Below, in pieces: positions 20,662 through 30,180 of a DNA stretch of 64,000 nucleotides (position 1 is the first letter of the stretch; the number at the start of each line of letters is the position of its first letter). This stretch comes from Bradyrhizobium sp. sGM-13 (GTDB lineage: Bacteria > Pseudomonadota > Alphaproteobacteria > Rhizobiales > Xanthobacteraceae): positions 1-64,000 of the forward strand of contig NZ_JAGWDK010000027.1 in assembly GCF_018398875.1 (NCBI RefSeq), written 5' to 3'. Below the pieces are notes generated by a model that searched no databases, was not told the origin of the DNA, and was given only the letters and a program-made list of their open reading frames with translations. The translations under genes were made by a program, and so were the position numbers.

Positions 20662-22065
20662 TCATGGCTGCGACTTCGCAGCGCCGCCGCGCGCTGGCTC
20701 GGCCGGTGCCGGGCCGGTTTGTCCCTTTTGATCGCCCTCGCCGCGCTCGCGCTTGCCGCGGCGCTCGTCATCGTTTGCTTGACCCTCCTTGCCCGAACCT
20801 GCCTTGGAGTCTCCCTTGGCATCGGGGCTGCGGCTGCGCTTGCGCGGCGCGAGGTCGGCGGTTGGCGCCCTGTCGTCGGTGCCAACCAAGACCTTGGCGC
20901 CGTCGGACAGATTGGCGAAGCCGGTGGTCACCACGCGGTCGGAGATCGAAAGCCCGCTCGCGATAACGGCATCATGTTCGTTCTGCTGCGTCACCACGAC
21001 CGGCTTTGCGGTCGCGACATTGTCGGGGCCGATCACATAGCTGAATGTCCCAACCGGACCACGTTGCACCGCGGAGCTCGGCACCACGATTGCCTTCTCC
21101 AGCGTTTCGACCTTCAGCCGCACATTGACGAACTGTCCGGGCCAGAGCTGGAATTTGGAGTTGGGAAACTCCGCCTTCAGCTTCAGCGTGCCGGTGGTCG
21201 GATCGACCTGGTTGTCGATGCCTTTGAGCGTACCGGTGTCGATGACGGTCACGCCGTCATTGCCGAACACGTCCACCGCCAGCACGCCCTTGGCGGCGGC
21301 AGCGTTGACCCGCACGATCTGCTGCTGCGGCAGGCTGAACTGCACCGCGATCGGCTGCAGTTGGGTGATGATGACGAGGCCGGTGACGTCGGAGGCGCGG
21401 ATGATGTTGCCCTGATCGACCTGGCGCAGGCCGGCACGCCCAGACAACGGCGCGATGACCTTGGTATAGCCGAGCATCGCCTTGGCATTGTCGATCGCGG
21501 CTTGATCGGCCTGCACTAGCGCTTCCTGCTGGGCGACCACGGCGCGCTGCGTATCGGCCTGCTGCTTGGAGCCGGCATTCGACGCGGCGAGCTGCTGATA
21601 GCGCGCCAGATCGAGCTTCTGGTTGGCGAGCAGCGCTTCGTCCTGCGCCTTCTTCGCCACCGCCTGGTCGTACTGTGCCTGGTAGATCACGGGATCGATT
21701 TCGGCCAGCACGTCGCCCTGCTTGACGTCCTGACCTTCGACGAAGTTCACCTTGATCAACTTGCCGTCGACCTGGGCGCGCACCGTCACCGTGTTCAGCG
21801 CGCGGACCGAGCCCACGGCATCGAGATAGACGGGCACATCCTGCGTGCGGGGCATAGCCGCCAGCACCGGCACCGGGAGATCGGGACGTGCGCCGGGCCC
21901 GCCACGGCCGGTCTGCTTCTGCTGAAAGGCGTTCCAGCCGAGGTAGCCGAGGCCGCCGAGGATCAACAGCGTGATCGAAAGCGACACCATCCGCCGGCCA
22001 ATGCCGCGCACGACGCGCTTGCGCGCCGTCTTCGGGTCGTCCTTCACTTCCGGCTTAAAGAGCAT
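20662..22065 (-). CDS. RND efflux periplasmic adaptor (MdtA-like)
   Basis: A 467-residue membrane-fusion protein. An N-terminal membrane anchor (about 26-47, VSLSITLLILGGLGYLGW) follows a basic cytoplasmic start. The lipoyl half-motifs, the helical hairpin (about 140-210) and the beta-barrel domain (VDPTTGTLKLKAEF, LWPGQFVNVRL) follow in order. An unusual charged tail of about 75 residues, rich in Lys, Arg, Glu, Gly and Pro, ends the protein. The ATG at 22065 overlaps the end of the outer-membrane gene by 11 bases, which indicates coupling. It bridges the pump and the outer-membrane channel. Confidence 0.93.
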   Translation of the reverse strand: MLFKPEVKDDPKTARKRVVRGIGRRMVSLSITLLILGGLGYLGWNAFQQKQTGRGGPGARPDLPVPVLAAMPRTQDVPVYLDAVGSVRALNTVTVRAQVDGKLIKVNFVEGQDVKQGDVLAEIDPVIYQAQYDQAVAKKAQDEALLANQKLDLARYQQLAASNAGSKQQADTQRAVVAQQEALVQADQAAIDNAKAMLGYTKVIAPLSGRAGLRQVDQGNIIRASDVTGLVIITQLQPIAVQFSLPQQQIVRVNAAAAKGVLAVDVFGNDGVTVIDTGTLKGIDNQVDPTTGTLKLKAEFPNSKFQLWPGQFVNVRLKVETLEKAIVVPSSAVQRGPVGTFSYVIGPDNVATAKPVVVTQQNEHDAVIASGLSISDRVVTTGFANLSDGAKVLVGTDDRAPTADLAPRKRSRSPDAKGDSKAGSGKEGQANDDERRGKRERGEGDQKGQTGPAPAEPARGGAAKSQP

Positions 22066-23542
22066 TGACCGGCCTTTCCATCCTGGGCTCCCAGCCGCCC
22101 CCCAGCGCCTGATAGAGGCTGACGATTGCCAGCAGCCGGGCCAGTTGAGCCTGCGACAGCGCATCCTCGGCCTGGAACAATGTTAGCTGCGTATTTAGCA
22201 CGACTACGATGTCGGCGGTCCCGGCCCGTAACTGCTGCTCGGACAATTCAAATGCCCGCCGCGACGACGCCACGACCTCGCGCTGCAGCCGCAGTCTCTC
22301 GGTGGTCTGGCGGATCGACATCAGGGCGTTATCGACATCGGCAAAGGCCTGCACCACCGTCTTGCGGTAGGTCTGCAGCAGTTCATCCTGCAGCGCCTTG
22401 GTGAGCTCGAAATTGCCGAGAATCCTGCCGCCGTCGAAGATCGGTTGGGTCAGGCTGCCGACCATGCTGAAGAACGCGGCTTGCGGCTGAAACAGCGCCG
22501 TCAACGCCGAGCTTTGATAACCGCCCTGCCCCGTCAGTTGAATGCTCGGAAAGAACTGCGCGCGGGCGCTGCCGACATTAGCAGTGGCCGAGGCAAGCTG
22601 CGCTTCCTGCCGGCGGATGTCAGGGCGCTGCGTCAGCAACTCGGAAGGCAGGCCCGGTGTGACACGTGGCGCGGCAATCCGATTGAGGGTTCCGCCGGTG
22701 ACACGCACGGATTCTGGCGGACGCGACACCAAAGTCGCCAGCGCGTTGATGTTCTGGTCGAGCGTCTGCCGCAGCGGCGGCACCAGCGCGCGCTGGTTGG
22801 CCACCACGCTTTCCTGTTGCGCGACGTCGAGGTCGGTACCGGTGCCGGCTCTGAAGCGCTCCTTGATCGCGTTCAGGATGCGCTCGGCGCTCGCGATGTT
22901 TCGCTGTGCGGTACGAATCCGATCCTGCGCGGCGAGCACTTGGAAATAGGCATTGGCAACCGTCGTCAGCGTGGTCAGCGCGATGACGTCGCGGTCAAAG
23001 CGGCGGGCAACCGCAGTCTCCTCCGCCGCCTGGGCGGCGTCGCGGTTCTTGCCCCAGAAATCCAATTCGTAGCTGGCGCTGAGCGAGGCCGAGTAATTGA
23101 CCACCTCACGGCCGCCAATGGACAGGCCGCTGGCGCTCGAACCGGAGGTGCGGGAATAGCTCTCCGATCCGGTGCCGCTGAGAGTTGGCAGCAGCGCCGC
23201 GCCCGCGATTCGTGCCTGCGCATCGGCCTGCTTGAACCGCGCGCTGGCGGCCGCAATATCTAGATTGACGGTCTGCGCCTCTTCCATCAGGCCCGTCAGC
23301 TCCCGCGAACGAAATCCGCGCCACCAGTCGAGCGTCGGCGGCGCATCCGCGGCCTTCGAAAGCCGCGCCGCCTTGTAGCCTTCGGGGATGTCGAGCGCAG
23401 GGTCGGGAAGGTCCTTGGTCAGGATGCAGCCCGCGGAGCTGGCGACGAGGCCAAGCACGGCAAGCGATCGCGCCAGCCGCTTGCCGCCCGGAATGAGAAC
23501 AGGCCAACCTTCGATCGCAGCAGTTGCAATTCGCTGGGTCAC
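22055..23542 (-). CDS. NodT-family efflux outer-membrane lipoprotein
   Basis: A 495-residue outer-membrane factor of the NodT/OprM type. An N-terminal hydrophobic segment ends in a lipobox-like LVASSAGC. DWWRGFRSRELTGLMEEAQT is the family's N-terminal motif. LPSELLTQRPDIRRQEAQLA lies at the start of the second repeat. I chose a GTG start at 23542, preceded by GGAGAA at good spacing; the open frame continues 54 codons upstream with no signal-peptide logic. It is the first gene of the four-gene efflux operon. Confidence 0.9.
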   Translation of the reverse strand: MTQRIATAAIEGWPVLIPGGKRLARSLAVLGLVASSAGCILTKDLPDPALDIPEGYKAARLSKAADAPPTLDWWRGFRSRELTGLMEEAQTVNLDIAAASARFKQADAQARIAGAALLPTLSGTGSESYSRTSGSSASGLSIGGREVVNYSASLSASYELDFWGKNRDAAQAAEETAVARRFDRDVIALTTLTTVANAYFQVLAAQDRIRTAQRNIASAERILNAIKERFRAGTGTDLDVAQQESVVANQRALVPPLRQTLDQNINALATLVSRPPESVRVTGGTLNRIAAPRVTPGLPSELLTQRPDIRRQEAQLASATANVGSARAQFFPSIQLTGQGGYQSSALTALFQPQAAFFSMVGSLTQPIFDGGRILGNFELTKALQDELLQTYRKTVVQAFADVDNALMSIRQTTERLRLQREVVASSRRAFELSEQQLRAGTADIVVVLNTQLTLFQAEDALSQAQLARLLAIVSLYQALGGGWEPRMERPVNAL

Positions 23543-24199
23543 ACCCGTTCTCCACCGGGCAAATCCCGGCCCGGCGCAATATGAGCGCTTCTCCTGTTGG
23601 GCTGCGATACGTTCACAGGGGGTGATGCTTCCGTTGGAACCGAACTCCGATATTAGCCTTGCGATCAGCACGCGGACAGCCCCGCGCAGCCTCTCGCCGA
23701 TCATGCGTTCAGGTGCGTAAAACGGGCGACAATGAGCTCACTTCCCTTTGTTTTGTAGGGCTTGGAACGATATCGGGCTGCCGCAGGACCGCCGAATTCT
23801 TACGAAGATTTCATGGGGTTTTTCCCCTGTTCTGACGCCCGATACCGGGTCGTCGCACAGCGGAGCCCCCGGCCTGTGGCCGAATTGAAACTCCAGGAAC
23901 AGCCGAATCTCGCGCATCGACCGGACACCGTTTCCACGAGACTCGGCCATCGCTTCGGCTATCGCGTGACGAGCCTGCTGGATCGATCTGGACGTGGCCG
24001 ACTCTGCGTCAACCGCGGCTCCACAGTTTCCAGGAGGCATGCGGGCCGATTCCACGGCAGGCCGCGGCCTTCAATACCGGCTTGGCGAGCGGAAAAATCA
24101 CCGTTTATACTTCGCCGGCGTTGTCCACCCGTGCCAAGCATTGAAGCAGGGTCGATCGGCCATGCGAAGCCCGGTAAACCGCAATTCGATGGATCGCAC
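23543..24199. other. Intergenic region, efflux operon to CFA gene
   Basis: About 657 bases lie between divergent genes. Open frames exist on both strands but none has a family-like N-terminus or coherent domain. The region should hold the efflux-operon promoter and the promoter of the CFA-type gene. I see no clear operator or terminator and no regulator gene. Confidence 0.4.
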
Positions 24200-25429
24200 A
24201 TGCCCGAGTTGATTTCGGTCACATCGGAAACTGTAGACGCGACGTTTCCGGAATTGCCCCGCATGGCCCGGCTGGCGCTCGGCTTTGGTTCAAAGCTGCA
24301 ACGCGGCACGCTCGACGTGACGCTGGCCGACGGCCGCGTGGTCCGGTTGGGCGGCAACGCGCCGGGTCCAGCCGCCGTGATGAAGATTTACGATTACGGC
24401 TTTGCCTCGCGGCTCTTGCGCGGCGGCGACATCGGCATCGCGGAAGCCTATCTGTGCGGTGAGTGGGACACGCCCGATCTCACGCAATTTCTCTATCTGT
24501 TCTGCGTCAACCAGGACTGGATGCAGACCATGCTGGTCGGCAATCCGCTGACGCGCACCTTCCAAGCCGTCAGGCATTGGCTCAACCGCAACACAAAGCG
24601 GCAGGCTCGCCGCAACATCTATGCGCATTACGACATCGGCAACGCCTTCTATTCGGCGTGGCTCGATCCCAGCATGACCTATTCGTCGGCGCTGTTCGAG
24701 GACGACACGCCCGATCTGACGGCCGCGCAGCACAACAAATACCGGCGGCTCGCCGAGGCCATCGATCTGCGGCCGGGCCAGAAGCTGTTGGAGATCGGCT
24801 GCGGCTGGGGCGGCTTTGCCGAATACGCCGCCAAGACGTTCGGCGCCAAGGTCGTAGGCCTCACCATCAGCAAAGAACAGCGCGAGTTCGCACAGGCGCG
24901 CATTCAGAACGCCGGACTCAGCGATAGGGTCGAGATCAAGCTGCAGGACTACCGCGACGAGCGCGACCGCTATGACCGGATCGTCTCGATCGAGATGATC
25001 GAGGCGGTTGGCGAGCAATTCTGGCCGAAATATTTTTCACAGTTGCGCGACCGCCTGCTGCCGGGTGGCCTCGCCGGTATCCAGGCCATCACCATCCAGG
25101 ACAGCCTGTTCCAGGCCTATCGCCGCGAAGTCGACTTCATCCAGCGCTACGTCTTTCCGGGCGGCATGCTGCCGTCGCCGCAGATCCTGAAAACACTCGG
25201 CGAACGCTTCGGCGTTCCCGTCATCCGCGAACGTATCTTTGGGCAAGATTATGCCAAGACACTTGCGATCTGGCGAAGCAATTTCCGCGCGGCCTGGCCG
25301 AACCTGACGCCGTCGGGTTTCGACGATCGCTTCCGGCGGCTGTGGGAATATTACCTCGCCTATTGCGAGGCCGGTTTCCTGTCCGGAAATATCGACGTGC
25401 GCCAGGTGGTGTTTGCGAAATCGGGCTGA
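24200..25429 (+). CDS. cfa: Cyclopropane-fatty-acyl-phospholipid synthase family protein
   Basis: A 409-residue SAM-dependent enzyme. The family signature HYDIGNAFYSAWLDPSMTYS is at 143-162, and the SAM-binding loop LLEIGCGWGGFAEYA at 196-210. VSIEMIEAVGEQFWPKYF follows, as in CFA synthases, and the N-terminal domain (1-130) is the usual one. The enzyme would add a methylene bridge to unsaturated acyl chains of membrane phospholipids. Some relatives are methyltransferases, and genomes of this group often carry several copies. The frame is open a further 146 codons upstream, but family length and start favour the ATG at 24200; no strong ribosome site was seen. Confidence 0.9.
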   Translation: MPELISVTSETVDATFPELPRMARLALGFGSKLQRGTLDVTLADGRVVRLGGNAPGPAAVMKIYDYGFASRLLRGGDIGIAEAYLCGEWDTPDLTQFLYLFCVNQDWMQTMLVGNPLTRTFQAVRHWLNRNTKRQARRNIYAHYDIGNAFYSAWLDPSMTYSSALFEDDTPDLTAAQHNKYRRLAEAIDLRPGQKLLEIGCGWGGFAEYAAKTFGAKVVGLTISKEQREFAQARIQNAGLSDRVEIKLQDYRDERDRYDRIVSIEMIEAVGEQFWPKYFSQLRDRLLPGGLAGIQAITIQDSLFQAYRREVDFIQRYVFPGGMLPSPQILKTLGERFGVPVIRERIFGQDYAKTLAIWRSNFRAAWPNLTPSGFDDRFRRLWEYYLAYCEAGFLSGNIDVRQVVFAKSG

Positions 25430-25483
25430 TCGCCCTGCCCCAACGCTGGCTTGTGCGGCTGGCGGCCCTCCTTTAGGGTCGTC

Positions 25484-25498
25484 GCCTAACGATTAGGC
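25484..25498. promoter_or_regulatory. Palindrome upstream of cysK
   Basis: GCCTAA-CGA-TTAGGC is a perfect 6-bp inverted repeat ending 24 bases before the cysK start codon. It could be an operator or an RNA hairpin near the ribosome site. A chance occurrence is possible. Confidence 0.35.
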
Positions 25499-25522
25499 AA
25501 ACAAACCGGCGATTTCAAAGAC

Positions 25523-26563
25523 ATGGCCTTCAACAACGACGTCATCGAAGCGATCGGCAACACGCCCCTCATCAAGCTGAAGCACGCTTCCGAAGCGACC
25601 GGCTGCACCATTCTCGGCAAGGCCGAATTCATGAATCCCGGCCAGTCGGTCAAGGACCGCGCCGGCAAATGGATGATCCTCGAAGCCGAAAAGCGCGGCG
25701 ATCTCAAGCCGGGCGGGCTCGTGGTGGAATCAACCGCCGGCAATACCGGCATCGGGCTCGCCGTGGTCGCGAGCGCCCGCGGCTACCGCACGCTAATCCT
25801 GATCCCGGAAACGCAGAGCCAGGAAAAGAAGGACATGCTGCGGCTGTGCGGCGCCGAGCTCGTCGAGGTGCCGCAACTGCCCTATGCCAATCCCAACAAC
25901 TACCAGCATGTCGGGCGGCGGCTCGCCGACCAGCTTCGCAAGACCGAGCCGAACGGCGTCTTGTTTGCTGACCAGTGGAACAACCTCGACAACGCCAAGG
26001 CGCACTACGAATCCACCGGACCCGAGATCTGGGAGCAGACCGGCGGCAAGGTCGACGGCTTTATCTGCTCGGTCGGCACCGGCGGCACGCTCGCGGGCGT
26101 CAGCCGCTTTCTGAAGGAGAAGAACAAGGACATCGTGACCGCCTGTGCCGATCCGCACGGCTTTGCGATGTACGAGCTGTTCAAGCATGGCACCGCCAAA
26201 TCGACGCCGGGCGACTCGATCACCGAAGGCATCGGGCTCGGCCGCGTCACGCCCATCATCGAGACCGCTGTTGTCGACGATGCTTTCCTAGTTTCGGACG
26301 AGGAAGCCGTAACGGTGATCTACGAATTGCTCGAGCAGGAAGGCCTGTGCCTCGGCGGCTCCACCGGTATTAACGTCGCTGGCGCGATCCGATTGGCAAA
26401 GCAGCTCGGCCCCGGCAAAACCATCCTCACCGTGCTGGCCGATTCCGGCGGCCGCTATCAGTCGAAGCTGTTCAATCCGGCATTCATGCGCTCGAAGAAC
26501 CTGCCGGTGCCGGCATGGCTGGAGAGGCACACCAAGATCGACGTGCCGTTCGAGAAGGTTTAG
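25523..26563 (+). CDS. cysK: Cysteine synthase A (O-acetylserine sulfhydrylase)
   Basis: A 346-residue PLP enzyme that makes cysteine from O-acetylserine and sulfide. The N-terminal IGNTPLIKLK is followed by NPGQSVKDRAG, with the PLP lysine at residue 44. The substrate loop STAGNTGIGLA and the phosphate-binding GTGGTLAGV are present. The length is slightly above the usual 310-330, and the extra residues include a longer middle segment. This sequence type is found across Rhizobiales, and some members prefer other beta-substitutions. It stands alone, with metC 5 kb away. Confidence 0.94.
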   Translation: MAFNNDVIEAIGNTPLIKLKHASEATGCTILGKAEFMNPGQSVKDRAGKWMILEAEKRGDLKPGGLVVESTAGNTGIGLAVVASARGYRTLILIPETQSQEKKDMLRLCGAELVEVPQLPYANPNNYQHVGRRLADQLRKTEPNGVLFADQWNNLDNAKAHYESTGPEIWEQTGGKVDGFICSVGTGGTLAGVSRFLKEKNKDIVTACADPHGFAMYELFKHGTAKSTPGDSITEGIGLGRVTPIIETAVVDDAFLVSDEEAVTVIYELLEQEGLCLGGSTGINVAGAIRLAKQLGPGKTILTVLADSGGRYQSKLFNPAFMRSKNLPVPAWLERHTKIDVPFEKV

Positions 26564-26571
26564 ACCAGCAT

Positions 26572-26671
26572 CGTCATTCCGGGGCGATGCGCAGCATCGA
26601 ACTATGGGGCGCGCTTGCGCCCCTGAGAATCTCGAGGTTCCGGATTCGCGCTTCGCGCGCCCCGGAACGAC
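26572..26671. repeat. REP-like palindromic repeat
   Basis: The element opens CGTCATTCCGGGGCG and closes with GCGCCCCGGAACGAC, so its two ends are complementary over about 15 bases with mismatches. Inner hairpins (GGGGCGC-GCTT-GCGCCCC; GCGC-TTC-GCGC) lie within. It fills the gap between the convergent cysK and aapP and may help end both transcripts. Confidence 0.8.
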
Positions 26672-26676
26672 AGCCG

Positions 26677-27420
26677 CTAATGCCGCAATATCTGGCTCAG
26701 GAACAGCTTCGTCCGCGCGTGCTGCGGGTTGGCGAAGAATTCATGCGGCGTGTTTGACTCGATTACCTGGCCCGCGTCCATGAAGACCACGCGGTTGGCG
26801 ACTTCGCGGGCAAATCCCATTTCGTGGGTGACTACCAGCATGGTCATGCCTTCCTTGGCGAGATCGACCATGGTGTCGAGCACTTCCTTGACCATTTCCG
26901 GGTCGAGCGCCGAAGTCGGCTCGTCGAACAGCATCACCTTCGGGTTCATGGTCAGCGCGCGGGCAATGGCGACGCGCTGCTGCTGACCGCCCGACATCTG
27001 GCCGGGATATTTGTTGGCCTGATGCGGGATCTTGACCCGCTCCAGGAATTTCATCGCGGTCGCCTCGGCGTCCTTTTTCGGAATATTGCGTACCCAGATC
27101 GGCGCCAGTGTGCAGTTCTCAAGCACGGTCAGGTGCGGAAACAGGTTAAAGCTCTGGAACACCATGCCGACCTCGCGGCGGACTTCATCCACCCGCCTTA
27201 GGTTCGGACCGAGTTCGATGCCCTCGACCACGATCTGGCCTTCCTGGAATTCCTCCAACGCGTTGATGCAGCGGATCAGCGTCGACTTGCCCGAGCCTGA
27301 GGGGCCGCAGATCACGATGCGCTCGCCCTTGGCGACATCGAGGTTGATGTCGCGCAGCACGTGAAAATCGCCGTACCATTTGTTGAGTGCGTTGATGCCA
27401 ACGATCGAGTTTGCGGTCAT
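26677..27420 (-). CDS. aapP: General L-amino acid ABC transporter, ATP-binding protein
   Basis: A 247-residue ATPase with Walker A GPSGSGKST, signature MSGGQQQRVAIARAL, Walker B VMLFDEPTSALDPE and switch histidine in VVTHEMGFA. It energises uptake of many L-amino acids by the Aap system. It is the last gene of the aapJQMP operon (order on the minus strand J-Q-M-P), 10 bases after aapM. In rhizobia Aap is a major amino-acid importer. Confidence 0.96.
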   Translation of the reverse strand: MTANSIVGINALNKWYGDFHVLRDINLDVAKGERIVICGPSGSGKSTLIRCINALEEFQEGQIVVEGIELGPNLRRVDEVRREVGMVFQSFNLFPHLTVLENCTLAPIWVRNIPKKDAEATAMKFLERVKIPHQANKYPGQMSGGQQQRVAIARALTMNPKVMLFDEPTSALDPEMVKEVLDTMVDLAKEGMTMLVVTHEMGFAREVANRVVFMDAGQVIESNTPHEFFANPQHARTKLFLSQILRH

Positions 27421-27430
27421 GGTGATGTAC

Positions 27431-28954
27431 TCAGTTGCGACGATGGGCGTTCAGCCGGTTCTCGACGAACAGCGAGTAACGCGACATCCCGAAGCAGAAG
27501 ACGAAATAGATCAGTCCGGTAAAGGCAAAGCCGGTGAACAGCGTCGTCGGCGTCGACCAGACCGGATCGCTGAAGGAAGCCCTGAGCTGCCCCAGGAGAT
27601 CGAACAGCGCGACGATCGAGACCAGCGAGGTATCCTTGAACAGCGCGATGAAGCTGTTGACGAGGCCGGGGATGACGTGGCGCAGCGCCTGCGGCATCAC
27701 GATCAGCGCCGTGGTCTTGGCCCAGGAGAGGCCAAGCGCGCTCGCCGCCTCCGCCTGTCCGCGCGGAATCGCCGCCAGGCCCCCGCGGATGACTTCAGCC
27801 TGGTAGGCGCCGGCGAACAGCGCAATGCCGATCAAGGCGCGCATCAGCCCGTCGATAGTGAAGCCGGTCGGGACGAACAGCGGCAACATGTATGTCGCGA
27901 AGAACAGCACGGTTATCAGCGGAACGCCGCGCCAGAACTCGATGAAGGCAATCGAGAAAATCCGGATCAGCGGAATGGTCGAGCGCCGCCCCAGCGCGAG
28001 CGCTATGCCGACGGGCATCGAGGCGACGATGCCGGTAACGGATACCACCAGCGTCACCAGTAGGCCGCCCCACAACCGCGTGTCGACCTCCGGAAGTCCA
28101 CCGTTATCGAGCCCCATCACCGCGATCACCAGCGCGATGGCGACAAAGACCCCAAGGCAGGTGATGAGCGGACGCCAGCCGGAGCGCAAGCCGCCGCCGA
28201 GCCAGAACAGCAGCGCCGAAACGATCACCGTGGTCGCGGCGAGATCGGCCCAGACCGGCTGGCCGGAGGCCTGGATCTGGTCGCGCAGCCAGGTCAGCGG
28301 CAGCAGCACCCAGCCAACCACCGTGCTCACCAGCACGATCAGCTTGCCGATGACCCACAACAGCGGTCCGATGATGGCCGTCGCCTCGCCGGAGGCCACC
28401 AGCTTCCTGCCGCCGTCGCCGATACTGTCGTTGAAGCCAGAGAGAAGCCCGGCCGTCCAGCTCACGCCGAAGCCGCCGATCCCGCCGCCGCGCAGCAGGA
28501 AGAAGCCAATGACGGGAAACGCCAGGAAGAACAGGATGGCGTTCGGCCCCTTGGCCGGCAAACGCGGAATCAGCAGCGGCACCAAAAGGATCGCGGCAAG
28601 AATGAAGGTCAAATTGACCCGCCAGCGTTCCGGCTCCGGATAGAATCCGTAGATGAATTGCGAGAACTTGGCCTGAATGAAGGGCCAGCAGGCGCCAACC
28701 ACATCGCCGGGATTTTTCGGGAGGCAGGCGGTGCGGTCCTTGCCGATCCAGACCGCATCGATGAACGCGAATTTCAGCGCGGGCACCAGGATGACCCACA
28801 GCAACAACACGCTGACGATGGTAATCAGGATGTTGGTCGGCGAATTGAACAGACGCGTGCGCAGGAAGCCGACGAACCCGGTGGTCTTCACCGGCGCGGC
28901 CCGCTCGGGCACGAGGTCTTGGCGGACGAAAATGGATGAAGTCGTGTCGCTCAT
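27431..28954 (-). CDS. aapM: General L-amino acid ABC transporter, permease AapM
   Basis: A 507-residue inner-membrane permease. The C-terminal 220 residues are a normal polar-amino-acid permease with the EAA loop QAEAASALGLSWAKT. The N-terminal half is larger than in Rhizobium AapM (about 380 residues): extra hydrophobic segments lie near 110-130, 140-160, 195-225 and 235-260. I chose the ATG at 28954 because it overlaps the aapQ stop (ATGA). It pairs with AapQ to form the channel. Confidence 0.93.
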   Translation of the reverse strand: MSDTTSSIFVRQDLVPERAAPVKTTGFVGFLRTRLFNSPTNILITIVSVLLLWVILVPALKFAFIDAVWIGKDRTACLPKNPGDVVGACWPFIQAKFSQFIYGFYPEPERWRVNLTFILAAILLVPLLIPRLPAKGPNAILFFLAFPVIGFFLLRGGGIGGFGVSWTAGLLSGFNDSIGDGGRKLVASGEATAIIGPLLWVIGKLIVLVSTVVGWVLLPLTWLRDQIQASGQPVWADLAATTVIVSALLFWLGGGLRSGWRPLITCLGVFVAIALVIAVMGLDNGGLPEVDTRLWGGLLVTLVVSVTGIVASMPVGIALALGRRSTIPLIRIFSIAFIEFWRGVPLITVLFFATYMLPLFVPTGFTIDGLMRALIGIALFAGAYQAEVIRGGLAAIPRGQAEAASALGLSWAKTTALIVMPQALRHVIPGLVNSFIALFKDTSLVSIVALFDLLGQLRASFSDPVWSTPTTLFTGFAFTGLIYFVFCFGMSRYSLFVENRLNAHRRN

Positions 28955-30156
28955 CCGCCCATGCTCCGGCTGATCCGCCACCCATAGAAACTCATGATTG
29001 CGCTGGTGACCAGCGAGATCAGGAGATAGACGCCCATGGTGATACCGATGATTTCGATCGCCTGCCCGGTCTGGCTCAGCGTGGTTCCGGCGAACACCGA
29101 GACCAGATCGGGATAGCCGATCGCGACCGCCAGCGAGGAGTTCTTTGTCAGGTTGAGATACTGGTTGGTGAGCGGCGGCAGGATCACGCGCATCGCCTGC
29201 GGGATCACGATCAGCCGCAGCACCGAACCGCGCTGCAGCCCGAGCGAGGAGCCGGCTTCCATCTGGCCCTTATGCACGGAGAGAATGCCCGCGCGCACGA
29301 TCTCGGCGATGAAGGCTGCCGTGTAGGTCGACAGCGCCAGCGTCAACGCGACGAATTCCGGTATCAGCCGCGAGCCGCCGGCGAAGTTGAAGCCCCTGAG
29401 CACGGGCACCTCAAACGTGACAGGCACGCCGAAAATCAGCACGCTGAGCAGCGGCAGGCCGATCACCATGCCGAGCGCATAGGGCCAGACCTTGATCACC
29501 GTGCCGCTCTGGAAGAGCTGACGGCGTGCGTATCGCCACAATGCGATCGCTGCGACGATCGCAACCAGCACGGCGACGACGAAAGGCTCGAAGCCGGCCT
29601 GACCGATCGGCTTCGGAATAACCAGCCCGCGATTGCTGAGAAAGAAACTGTCGAAGACCGAGATGCTCTGCCGCGGATTAGGCAAAGCGGCGAGCACCGC
29701 GAGATACCAGAACAGGATCTGGAACAGCAGCGGCAGGTTGCGGATCAGTTCGACATAGCCGCCCGAGATTCGCGCCAGTAGCCAGTTCGGCGACAGCCGG
29801 CCGAGGGCAACCAGGAAGCCGATCAGGGTGGCGAAGAAAATGCCGATCACCGAGACCAGCAACGTGTTGAGCAGGCCAACCACAAAGACGCGCGTGTAGG
29901 GATCGGACCCCGAATAGGGGATCAGGCTCTGGCTGACGTCAAAGCCGGCATTGTTGGCAAGGAAGCCGAAGCCCGCGGTGATCCGCTGCGCCTGCAGATT
30001 GGCGCGGGCATTGGCGACGATCTCGTAGGAGATCCATGCGAGCGCGGCGACGAACAGCAGTTGCAGGACGAAGCCGCTCCAGCCAGCACGGCCGCCGAGC
30101 GCGCGCTGCAGCCTGGGAAGTAGCTGCGATGGTGGTTTTCGGGGTTCGATGGCCAT
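28951..30156 (-). CDS. aapQ: General L-amino acid ABC transporter, permease AapQ
   Basis: A 401-residue inner-membrane permease. The first helix (about 28-50) is followed by a periplasmic loop containing NNAGFDVSQSLIPYSGSDPY, a hallmark of AapQ. The C-terminal permease core carries the EAA loop GQMEAGSSLGLQRGS. It lies 24 bases downstream of aapJ and overlaps aapM by 4 bases. Confidence 0.95.
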   Translation of the reverse strand: MAIEPRKPPSQLLPRLQRALGGRAGWSGFVLQLLFVAALAWISYEIVANARANLQAQRITAGFGFLANNAGFDVSQSLIPYSGSDPYTRVFVVGLLNTLLVSVIGIFFATLIGFLVALGRLSPNWLLARISGGYVELIRNLPLLFQILFWYLAVLAALPNPRQSISVFDSFFLSNRGLVIPKPIGQAGFEPFVVAVLVAIVAAIALWRYARRQLFQSGTVIKVWPYALGMVIGLPLLSVLIFGVPVTFEVPVLRGFNFAGGSRLIPEFVALTLALSTYTAAFIAEIVRAGILSVHKGQMEAGSSLGLQRGSVLRLIVIPQAMRVILPPLTNQYLNLTKNSSLAVAIGYPDLVSVFAGTTLSQTGQAIEIIGITMGVYLLISLVTSAIMSFYGWRISRSMGG

Positions 30157-30180
30157 CGCCGCAGCCCCTCTCGCTGGCGC

